Assembly: GCA_964388615.1 (NCBI GenBank)
Contig: CAYMBG010000137.1
Location: forward strand, 1 to 5,598
Direction of reading: 5' to 3'
Source of the DNA: SLLW01 sp964388615
GTDB taxonomy: Bacteria > Bacteroidota > Rhodothermia > Balneolales > Natronogracilivirgulaceae
Length of the DNA stretch: 5,598 nucleotides
Shown here: piece by piece, positions 1-5,598 of the stretch
Layout of the letters: each line of letters starts with the position of its first letter
Position numbering within the stretch: position 1 is the first letter of the stretch
The notes under the pieces: model-generated
What the model was told of the DNA's origin: nothing
The model's database searches: none
What the model saw: the letters and a program-made list of their open reading frames with translations, nothing else
Program-made: the position numbers and the translations under genes

Positions 1-174
1 TGGATTGTTCTGTGGTATTTTGTATTAAGTTATATGTACAAGAAGAAAATATTTCTTAAGGTATAGTTATCGGCAGATGACCTGAAGTACCGGCGCCTTG
101 CGAACATCTTGACGAGACACAACGCTTCAATTACTGCGCACATTGTAACCAGACAACCAAATGGAGTAAAGGCA
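1..174. other. AT-rich leader region upstream of the PLP-enzyme gene
   Basis: No supported gene lies here. The first 70 bases are AT-rich and the rest is of mixed composition. An imperfect-centre inverted repeat, AAGAAA-ATA-TTTCTT, spans 43-57. TATAGT at 62-67 resembles a -10 hexamer (5 of 6 matches to TATAAT), but no convincing -35 lies 16-18 bases upstream, and no exact TAnnTTTG Bacteroidota -7 element was seen (TATTTTG at 16-22 is one base short). A promoter for the downstream pair is plausible here but not demonstrated. The reading frame of the next gene is open back to a TTG at 109, discussed under that gene. Confidence 0.4.
163..166 (+). promoter_or_regulatory. Shine-Dalgarno-like GGAG that decides the PLP-enzyme start
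   Basis: GGAG at 163-166 sits 8 bases before the TTG at 175, an ideal spacing. The alternative TTG at 109 has no purine-rich element in the right place (the bases before it are GCGAACATC). This favours the shorter protein. The caveat is that many Bacteroidota-related bacteria use Shine-Dalgarno pairing weakly. Confidence 0.5.
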
Positions 175-1347
175 TTGGCCAATATCAAACTTGAGCATTT
201 CCGGAAACAGTTTCCCCATACCGAACGTGGCATCATATATATGAATCATGCGGCGCAATCCCCTCTTCCCAAAACAACCGTTGATGCCATCAACGAGCAT
301 CTTCAGGGGCGCCATAACGGCATGATGATGACCTACCCCAGGGATATGGAAATCATGGCCCAGTGCAAGAGTCGTATTGCCGAACTGACCGGCGCGCAGA
401 ATACCAATCAGATTGCATTCATCGGCAACACGTCCGAAGGTTTGAACCGTGTGACATCCGGACTCCAATGGCGAGCGGGTGATGAAATTATCCTTAATAC
501 CATTGAGTTCCCATCCAATGTCTATCCCTATAGAAAGCTGGAAGCTCAGGGTGTTCGATGTATCTTTGTGGATGCGGATGATGGCACCGTCCCTGTGGAT
601 CGAATCGCGGCGGCTATCACACCGAACACCCGCATGATCGCAATTAGCGCCGTCCAGTTTCTGAGCGGCTACCATGCAGATATGAAAACTCTCGGAGAAC
701 TGTGCCGCCGTAATAATATCTGGTTCGTGGTTGACGGTATTCAGGCGGCGGGCATCGTGCCGGTGGATATCGCAGGTTGGGGTGTGGATGCTTTTGCCAC
801 CGGCGGACTAAAATGGTTGATGGCACCCACCGGTATTGGTTTTTTGTACCTTTCAGAGCGCATGAATGAACATCTTGACACTCCCGACCCGGGGTGGCTC
901 TCGGTCGAAAAACCATGGGACTTATTTCGCACCGATCAACCTTTGCGATCCGATGCACAACGTTTCGAAGGTGGTGTCGTTAATATACCCGGTGTCTATG
1001 GCCTGAATGCTTCCATCGGATTGCTTCTTGAAACCGGCATCGCGCACATTTACCAACATGTGCAGAAATGCACACAAAAACTGCGACAAGAGTTGGAAGA
1101 GTTTGGACTAAAAACATTTACCACAGCTGACCCCAAACACCAATCCGGTATCATTACCTTTGACCTGCACGGGACAGCCGTACATAATCCGGCCAATATT
1201 GAGCATCTTGAGACGATATTCCGGGATCGGGGAATATTTCTTTCGGTTCGGGACCGTAAACTCCGTTTCGCCCCGCACGGCTACAATACCCTGAATGAAA
1301 TCGAACAAATTATCCGGGAAACCAAAGCGATCTTATCAGAATTATGA
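175..1347 (+). CDS. class-V aminotransferase-fold PLP enzyme (cysteine desulfurase-like, no catalytic Cys loop)
   Basis: This is a cytosolic PLP-dependent enzyme of the class-V aminotransferase / cysteine desulfurase-selenocysteine lyase superfamily (COG0520-like), 390 aa from TTG 175. Visible motifs, numbered from that start, are NTSEG at 85-89 (cofactor phosphate loop), DGIQ with Asp187 and Gln190 (PLP ring contacts), and GGLKW with Lys213 as the Schiff-base lysine; the 26-residue Asp-Lys spacing matches my recollection of SufS. The C-terminal LRFAPHGYNT keeps the family substrate-carboxylate arginine (Arg364). The desulfurase loop with its active-site Cys appears deleted between Gly353 and Tyr370, and the usual PLP-stacking His region reads EFPSN (111-115). 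A sulfur-transfer role is therefore unlikely; an isopenicillin-N-epimerase- or kynureninase-like lyase, epimerase or transaminase is possible, with unknown substrate. The frame is open upstream to TTG 109 (412 aa), but those 22 residues look non-family and lack a ribosome site. Its stop overlaps the next gene by 4 bases. Confidence 0.88.
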   Translation: MANIKLEHFRKQFPHTERGIIYMNHAAQSPLPKTTVDAINEHLQGRHNGMMMTYPRDMEIMAQCKSRIAELTGAQNTNQIAFIGNTSEGLNRVTSGLQWRAGDEIILNTIEFPSNVYPYRKLEAQGVRCIFVDADDGTVPVDRIAAAITPNTRMIAISAVQFLSGYHADMKTLGELCRRNNIWFVVDGIQAAGIVPVDIAGWGVDAFATGGLKWLMAPTGIGFLYLSERMNEHLDTPDPGWLSVEKPWDLFRTDQPLRSDAQRFEGGVVNIPGVYGLNASIGLLLETGIAHIYQHVQKCTQKLRQELEEFGLKTFTTADPKHQSGIITFDLHGTAVHNPANIEHLETIFRDRGIFLSVRDRKLRFAPHGYNTLNEIEQIIRETKAILSEL

Positions 1348-2288
1348 GAAACATACCCATGGAGAAAGTCAGGTTCATCGCTTCCGAAGCCGGCATTGTC
1401 ATACGTGACACCCTTAAAGATTGGATCAAGGACAATATACCGACCTACGGGGCCGCTTTGGCATTTTACACCATATTTTCCATTGCACCCTTATTACTGA
1501 TCCTGGTAGCTATTGTCGGTTTCATCTTTGGAGAATCGGCAACAACGGGCCAACTGGAAGAGTATCTGGGTCAGCTCATGGGTGCCGACCTGGCTCAAAC
1601 CTTACAAGGATTTGTCCAGGATGCCTACGAACCCAGGTCAGGTGTTATTGCAACCGTGATTAGTTTGGGAATTATCCTTTTCATGGCCACTACTATCATC
1701 ACTCAGCTAAAAAATGCACTCAACAACATCTGGAATGTGGATATCAAACCGGATGACAGCAGCATAAAGCGTTTTATCATCAACCGGCTTCTCGCTTTGG
1801 CACTCATCCTCATTTTTGCCAGCCTGTTTTTACTGTCGATGGTCATGGAGTTCACCTTGAACATCCTGGCCTCTTATCTGGATCCCATCATCCCGGGAGG
1901 TGTTGGTATATGGAGCAAACTCAACTCGGTTTTCTCATTCCTGGTAATGGTCATTCTCTTCGGTATCATCTTCAAAATGCTTCCTGACATCCAGGTGCGC
2001 TGGTCCGATGTGGCCGTCGGCGCGGTGGTCACGGCACTCATGTTCCTTTTCGGACGCTACATGATCGGGATCTACATGGATATGGCTGCCACTTCTACCT
2101 ACGGGGCCGCCGGGTCATTTGTCGTATTTTTGATCTGGGTCTACTATAATGCCATGGTGTTTTTCCTGGGAGCGGAATTCACTTATATCTATACCATTCG
2201 CTATGGCAAAAAAGTGACGCCGGCCAATCATGCGGTATTTACCAAATCTTACGAAGATGCCGATTTTTACACTAACGAAGATACTTGA
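1344..2288 (+). CDS. YihY/BrkB (UPF0761) family inner-membrane protein
   Basis: This is a polytopic membrane protein of the YihY/virulence-factor-BrkB family (often named 'ribonuclease BN' in old annotations, a mistaken label). It is 314 aa, close to the usual family length. Six hydrophobic segments can be read at about residues 38-62, 100-121, 149-170, 191-213, 222-244 and 254-283. Family motifs are present: ALAFYTIFSIAPLLL near 38-52, ALNNIWNV at 125-132, LPDIQVRWSDVAVGA near 213-227, and STYGAAGSFVVFLIWVYYNA at 251-270. The tail after residue 290 is hydrophilic and acidic. Molecular function is not established for the family; transport or envelope roles have been proposed. The ATG at 1344 overlaps the upstream stop (ATGA), suggesting translational coupling. 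A second ATG at 1359 (Met6) has GAGAA 8 bases upstream and is an equally possible start, changing only five residues. Confidence 0.9.
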   Translation: MRNIPMEKVRFIASEAGIVIRDTLKDWIKDNIPTYGAALAFYTIFSIAPLLLILVAIVGFIFGESATTGQLEEYLGQLMGADLAQTLQGFVQDAYEPRSGVIATVISLGIILFMATTIITQLKNALNNIWNVDIKPDDSSIKRFIINRLLALALILIFASLFLLSMVMEFTLNILASYLDPIIPGGVGIWSKLNSVFSFLVMVILFGIIFKMLPDIQVRWSDVAVGAVVTALMFLFGRYMIGIYMDMAATSTYGAAGSFVVFLIWVYYNAMVFFLGAEFTYIYTIRYGKKVTPANHAVFTKSYEDADFYTNEDT

Positions 2289-2426
2289 TAACGACAAAAT
2301 TTTAGCAAATCACCTTCAAGCACTTTGTTTCTAACATGAAAATATCCAACAGATGTAATATATTAAGCGTGAAGAATCGGAGTCAGTAATTACTTAATAA
2401 ACAAAGAACAAACCAAATTCACTGTT
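2289..2426 (+). promoter_or_regulatory. AT-rich intergenic region, presumed promoter/leader of the sucrose synthase gene
   Basis: A 138-base AT-rich gap lies between the membrane-protein stop and the TTG of the sucrose-phosphate synthase. It holds two perfect 10-base palindromes, TAATATATTA at 2356-2365 and AGTAATTACT at 2385-2394, with centres 29 bases apart. TATATT at 2359-2364 matches a -10 hexamer at 5 of 6 positions, but the -35 region is poor. No GC-rich stem followed by a T tract was found, so I see no intrinsic terminator for the upstream pair, and read-through is possible. The last 30 bases are A-rich and lack a Shine-Dalgarno sequence (the only GGAG, 2379-2382, is about 45 bases too far), a pattern common in Bacteroidota-type leaders. 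Confidence 0.4.
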
Positions 2427-4643
2427 TTGAAAAAGGCTAAGAAAGACAAAGAGAACGCAAAGAAAGAGCAGTTACATCTTCAACTATTCAGTATTCACGG
2501 GTTGATTCGAGGCGAAAACATGGAGCTGGGACGTGACGCCGACACCGGTGGACAAACCAAGTACGTCGTTGAACTGGCCAAAGCATTGGGCGATCACCCA
2601 CAAGTGAAGCAGGTGGATTTGGTGACACGCCTGATCGACGATAAGCGAGTCAGTTCCGATTACAAAAAACCAATTGAAGAACTCTCCGATCGCTCCCGAA
2701 TCGTTCGCATCCGCTGCGGAGGAAAAAGGTACATGCGCAAAGAGCTGCTTTGGCCCCATCTGTCCGAGTTTGTAGATAACATGGTGCAATTCAATAAAAA
2801 AGAAAAAATCACACCAGACCTTTTACATGGCCATTACGCCGACGCAGGTTACGTGGCCCGCCAACTTTCCAAACTCTCCGGTACACCTTATGTATTTACG
2901 GGCCATTCCCTGGGCCGATCGAAGAAAAACTCGCTTTCGAACAAGGGATTGACAGAAAAGCAGATGGTTGAAAAATTTAATATCAACCAGCGTATTCAGG
3001 CCGAAGAAGATGTTCTCAGAACAGCGGCTCATGTAATCGTTAGCACCAATCACGAAATCGAGAAGCAGTACAAATTATACGACAACTACAAAAATGCTGC
3101 TTTTACCGTCATTCCTCCGGGAATAGATGTCGACAAATTCTATCCCTACTATTACGATCACGGTGAAAATAACCAGAAACCGGAAGCCTATATCCAGGCA
3201 CGCGACAAAATGGAACAGGAGTTTGACCGGTTTTTCTCCAATAGCGACAAACCTCTCATTCTCACTATCTGTCGACCCGACAGCCGCAAAAACATTCAGG
3301 GCCTCATAACCGCTTATGGTGAAAACAAGGAGTTACAGGCCATTGCAAACCTTGCGGTGTTTGCCGGAATCCGAAAGGATATTGACAACCTTGACGAGAA
3401 TGAAAAGGAAGTGCTGACCGAAATGCTGCTCCTGATGGATAAGTATGACCTTTACGGGAAAATGGCACTGCCCAAAAAACACGATCCCACCAATGAAGTA
3501 CCGGAACTTTTCCGTATGGCAGCAGACCACCAGGGGGTTTTCGTCAACTCCGCTTTCTCTGAACCGTTCGGCATCACCCTCATTGAAGCGGCTTCCGCCG
3601 GTGTTCCCATTATAGGACCGGATGACGGCGGGCCGCAGGATATTGTCAAAAACTGTCAGAACGGCGTACTTGTGGATACCAATGATACCAAGGCACTGGC
3701 CAATGGCATTAAATCTATTCTGATCGACGAGGAAAAATGGAGAGAATATTCGAACAATGGAGTTAATGGCGTCCGGAAATACTATTCGTGGGATGCCCAT
3801 GCCGAATCTTTCCTTAACTCGATTGACGATGTGATTGGCGATTATAGCAAGTCCACCAAAAAGCACGGAATGACACAAGCGCCGGGATGGCGCTTTGCCG
3901 ACCTTGAAAAAATGCTGATCACCGATATCGATGATACATTAGTGGGCGACGATAAAGCTCTTGCATCGTTTATTGAACTGATGGAAAAAAAACGGGATCA
4001 TATCGGTTTCGGTGTCGCGACAGGTCGCAGCCTGGGTCTTGTGGAGGAAATTCTTAAAGAAAAAGATATTCCAACTCCGGATGTAATCATATCCTCGGTC
4101 GGCACCGAAATCTATTACGGACCTGATCTCGAAAATCTGAGTCAGGATTCCGGTTGGCGCAACCACATTTCCTACCAATGGAAACCCGAAAGAATCAAAG
4201 AAGTGCTCTCTTCGTTTGATTTTCTTGAGCTGCAGGAGCGCGACGGTGAACGGGATTTCAAAATCAGTTACAACATGGAGCCGAGTGATGATCATATCGC
4301 CAGTATTCATCAACGGCTTACCGAAAAAAAACTGCGCTACCAGCTTATTTATTCTCATGGAGCTTATTTGGATATCCTGCCACAACGAGCATCTAAAGGA
4401 CGTGCCATTCAATATCTCGGCAAAAAATGGGACATCCCCCCGGAAAAAACGCTCGTGTCCGGTGATTCCGGTAATGATTATGAAATGCTTTACGGTAAGC
4501 GTCTGGCTGTGGTTGTCGGTAATCATGCCCCCGAAATGGAGCAACTCCGGGGTAATCGACGTGTGTATTTTGCCGAAAACAACTATGCTGCCGGCATCAT
4601 AGAAGGAATCAAGTACTACCGCTTCATGGATGAAGACGAATAG
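2427..4643 (+). CDS. spsA: sucrose-phosphate synthase fused to HAD sucrose-phosphate phosphatase domain (predicted bifunctional)
   Basis: This protein is predicted to join a UDP- (or ADP-) glucose glucosyl unit to fructose-6-phosphate and then dephosphorylate the product to sucrose. It has 738 aa. The N-terminal GT4 glycosyltransferase (about 15-470) begins with the sucrose-phosphate synthase signature GLIRGENMELGRDADTGGQ (25-43), then TGHSLGR (158-164), RPDSRKN (283-289, phosphate-binding Arg/Lys) and an E-x7-E motif (Glu379, Glu387). After a short linker, a HAD-IIB domain (about 493-738) has DIDDT (Asp500 nucleophile, Asp502 acid/base), Thr532 in ATGRS, Lys657, and GDSGND (Asp680, Asp684), so all four HAD motifs look intact. 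Plant and some cyanobacterial synthases carry a degenerate version of this domain. The TTG start at 2427 is chosen because the next in-frame TTG and ATG codons lie inside the signature and a stop lies at 2370; there is no Shine-Dalgarno site. The N-terminus is lysine-rich. Sucrose would fit an osmoprotectant role. Mannosylfructose-phosphate synthase is a less likely alternative. Confidence 0.92.
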   Translation: MKKAKKDKENAKKEQLHLQLFSIHGLIRGENMELGRDADTGGQTKYVVELAKALGDHPQVKQVDLVTRLIDDKRVSSDYKKPIEELSDRSRIVRIRCGGKRYMRKELLWPHLSEFVDNMVQFNKKEKITPDLLHGHYADAGYVARQLSKLSGTPYVFTGHSLGRSKKNSLSNKGLTEKQMVEKFNINQRIQAEEDVLRTAAHVIVSTNHEIEKQYKLYDNYKNAAFTVIPPGIDVDKFYPYYYDHGENNQKPEAYIQARDKMEQEFDRFFSNSDKPLILTICRPDSRKNIQGLITAYGENKELQAIANLAVFAGIRKDIDNLDENEKEVLTEMLLLMDKYDLYGKMALPKKHDPTNEVPELFRMAADHQGVFVNSAFSEPFGITLIEAASAGVPIIGPDDGGPQDIVKNCQNGVLVDTNDTKALANGIKSILIDEEKWREYSNNGVNGVRKYYSWDAHAESFLNSIDDVIGDYSKSTKKHGMTQAPGWRFADLEKMLITDIDDTLVGDDKALASFIELMEKKRDHIGFGVATGRSLGLVEEILKEKDIPTPDVIISSVGTEIYYGPDLENLSQDSGWRNHISYQWKPERIKEVLSSFDFLELQERDGERDFKISYNMEPSDDHIASIHQRLTEKKLRYQLIYSHGAYLDILPQRASKGRAIQYLGKKWDIPPEKTLVSGDSGNDYEMLYGKRLAVVVGNHAPEMEQLRGNRRVYFAENNYAAGIIEGIKYYRFMDEDE
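3903..4640 (+). other. HAD-IIB (sucrose-phosphatase-like) domain region of the sucrose synthase fusion
   Basis: This is the sub-gene region encoding the C-terminal phosphatase domain (about residues 493-738). Motif I DxDxT, motif II Thr, motif III Lys and motif IV GDxxxD are all present in the correct order, matching the catalytic pattern of free-standing bacterial sucrose phosphatases. Two runs of eight A (3985-3992 and 4324-4331) fall within it, each encoding Glu-Lys-Lys. Confidence 0.85.
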
Positions 4644-4664
4644 CCGTTCACATGAGACAGATAC
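4644..4664. other. 21-base gap between convergent genes
   Basis: The sucrose synthase stop (TAG, 4641-4643) and the minus-strand stop (TAG read at 4667-4665) are separated by only 21 bases. No stable hairpin with a T tract is visible in the gap for either direction. The nearest inverted repeat, CTTCA-TGGA-TGAAG at 4622-4635, lies inside the synthase coding end and is weak. How the two opposing transcripts terminate is not evident. Confidence 0.5.
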
Positions 4665-4925
4665 CTATTTGATCAGCATCATGCGGCGGGTCATGACCTC
4701 GTTTCCGGTTTGCAATCGATACAGATAAAGACCACCGGCAAGTCCCGTGGCATTGAAACGTTCGGTATGTGTGCCGCTTGACAAGACGCGGTCAACCAGG
4801 GTTTGAATGTGTCGTCCGGTAATGTCGAACACCTCTAATGTCACATGCCTTTGCTCGGGAAGTGAAAAACGAATTTTCGTCGACGGATTGAATGGATTCG
4901 GGTAATTTTGCTCCAACCGGACCAT
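4665..4925 (-). other. type IX secretion C-terminal sorting domain (type A)
   Basis: The terminal 86 residues of the minus-strand protein show the three conserved blocks of the type-A sorting signal: NPFNP followed by I-x-F-x-L, a V-x-D-x-x-G-R block, and G-x-Y-x-Y/x-x-x-L near the end. Such domains are recognised by the T9SS and usually cleaved on export. The YPNPFNPST wording is typical of Balneolota, Rhodothermota, Ignavibacteria and relatives rather than of Porphyromonas. Confidence 0.9.
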
Positions 4926-5598
4926 GCCGGGAATCGGATCATGGTCTTGTTGAGAAGAAGTTAGGGAGGAAACGGCATCCACCGTTATATGGTTGTATCG
5001 TTGATTTCCATCCTCGTTGTCAGGTTCAGCTCCTTTGCCACTCGCTGAAATACGAATGGTAAAATCCGGGTTGTCGTTAACCTCCGGAATATGTGAGAAA
5101 TCAAGCTCATGCAAAATATAATTTTCATCCACCTTTACTGTGGGATGTCTTAATCCATCAGTAAGAAAAGTCTCCCCGTCAACTGAATAGGATACTTCCT
5201 GGTCATGTGCCCCGCTTGAGGTTCTTTTGACCACATAACGAAACACCACATCGCTATGTCCCGTAGTAGGCAGCTTAAGCAGGAAAGGTCCCGCAGGATT
5301 GCGCAGCCGCAACGCCCGGTCATCCTCCTCCTCATAGGGGACCGCCCGGGCATTAAAGGGTGTCGGGGCATTCACCCGATCCCATCGCGCCCCGTCATAA
5401 CGGAGCCGGCCGTCTTCACTGGTGGTGCTATGACCACCGACAATGCCCCCCGCACGAATAAACAACTCTGTTGGAAATGACCAATACCCATCTTCCGGGT
5501 CATCCGGGTTCGGTATGTTGTCGAATTCCCAGTGGTGGATCAAGTCGCGATCAAGAGATGGTTCCATCACGGTGCCATCCAGTGTCACATTATTAAAA
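4665..5598 (-). CDS. secreted T9SS-sorted protein with beta-sandwich-like modules, 5' end outside the window
   Basis: This is the C-terminal part of a large extracellular or cell-surface protein exported by the type IX secretion system. The last 86 residues (about 4665-4925) form a type-A Por sorting domain: EQNYPNPFNPSTKIRFSLP, then VFDITGRHIQTLV, GLAGGLYLYRL and a basic end, MTRRMMLIK. Before it (about 4980-5540) is a roughly 190-residue module with HHWEFDN, LRLRNPAG, LPTTG, YSVDGETF, NDNPDFTIRI and GNQRYNHITVD. I recall this recurring pattern in secreted Bacteroidota proteins, often near lamin-tail, nuclease or CotH-like domains, but I know no fixed name or function; a beta-sandwich fold is inferred. 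A GTG at 5588 could be a start (307 aa), but the frame stays open through Phe-Asn-Asn to the window edge and no signal peptide follows the GTG, so the gene is partial. The sequence is acidic, consistent with a saline habitat. Catalytic domains, if any, lie outside the window. Confidence 0.82.
   Translation of the reverse strand, partial: FNNVTLDGTVMEPSLDRDLIHHWEFDNIPNPDDPEDGYWSFPTELFIRAGGIVGGHSTTSEDGRLRYDGARWDRVNAPTPFNARAVPYEEEDDRALRLRNPAGPFLLKLPTTGHSDVVFRYVVKRTSSGAHDQEVSYSVDGETFLTDGLRHPTVKVDENYILHELDFSHIPEVNDNPDFTIRISASGKGAEPDNEDGNQRYNHITVDAVSSLTSSQQDHDPIPGMVRLEQNYPNPFNPSTKIRFSLPEQRHVTLEVFDITGRHIQTLVDRVLSSGTHTERFNATGLAGGLYLYRLQTGNEVMTRRMMLIK

Noticed and set aside
43..57. AAGAAA-ATA-TTTCTT inverted repeat as an operator or terminator
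   Set aside because: It is short, entirely A/T apart from one pair, and in an AT-rich leader; chance occurrence is likely.
109..174. N-terminal extension of the PLP enzyme from TTG 109
   Set aside because: There is no ribosome site before 109, the residues do not resemble the family N-terminus, and there is a well-spaced GGAG before TTG 175.
127..675. 182-residue antisense open frame
   Set aside because: It lies wholly opposite the PLP-enzyme gene and its leader, has no recognisable domain, and its composition is that of a complementary-strand shadow.
3333..4544. Long antisense open frames opposite the sucrose synthase (3333-3878 and 3939-4544)
   Set aside because: Both are embedded in strongly conserved coding sequence on the plus strand and show no family motifs, only reverse-complement artefacts.
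4622..4635. Inverted repeat CTTCATGGATGAAG as a terminator
   Set aside because: The stem is only five pairs with a four-base loop, is AT-rich, sits inside the coding end and has no T tract after it.
175..4643. One functional system joining the PLP enzyme, membrane protein and sucrose synthase
   Set aside because: They share strand and order only. A 138-base gap separates them and no known pathway links the three, so I do not claim a joint system.
5256..5480. Plus-strand 74-residue open frame opposite the secreted-protein gene
   Set aside because: It overlaps the conserved beta-sandwich module on the minus strand and has no motif or ribosome site.
1..5598. CRISPR array, transposon ends, tRNA/rRNA genes, phage or defence genes
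   Set aside because: I saw no spaced direct repeats, transposase, terminal inverted repeats or tRNA-like cloverleaf sequence, and all coding regions match housekeeping, metabolic or secreted families.

Overview
The window reads as ordinary chromosomal DNA from a member of the broad Bacteroidota/FCB assemblage, most likely a Balneolota/Rhodothermota-type marine or saline bacterium. Two observations point there. The minus-strand gene ends in a type IX secretion (Por) C-terminal sorting domain of the 'QNYPNPFNPSTKIRFSLP' kind. The central gene is a sucrose-phosphate synthase, whose product is a common compatible solute in salt-adapted bacteria. The assignment to a phylum rests on recalled family patterns, not on a database search.

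Layout: positions 1-174 are an AT-rich leader without a supported gene. A plus-strand pair follows: a class-V PLP-dependent enzyme (175-1347, with a longer possible frame from 109) and a six-helix YihY/BrkB-family membrane protein (1344-2288). These overlap by 4 bases (ATGA) and so look translationally coupled. A 138-base AT-rich gap (2289-2426) with two perfect 10-base palindromes separates them from a 738-residue sucrose-phosphate synthase (2427-4643) that carries a fused C-terminal HAD phosphatase domain. Only 21 bases after it, a convergent minus-strand gene ends (stop at 4665). This is the C-terminal part of a large secreted T9SS-sorted protein whose 5' end lies beyond the right edge of the window.

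How the genes may work together: the synthase/phosphatase fusion can in principle make sucrose from UDP- (or ADP-) glucose and fructose-6-phosphate in one polypeptide, because all catalytic residues of both domains appear to be present. No sucrose-degrading or sucrose-transport gene is visible in this window. The PLP enzyme and membrane protein form their own small operon, and nothing in the sequence ties them functionally to sucrose synthesis. The secreted protein belongs to a separate, opposing transcription unit.

I did not find a clearly novel multi-gene system. The most interesting points are the apparently bifunctional sucrose enzyme, the PLP enzyme that has the cysteine-desulfurase fold signature but lacks the cysteine loop, and evidence that the secreted protein has tandem copies of one module.
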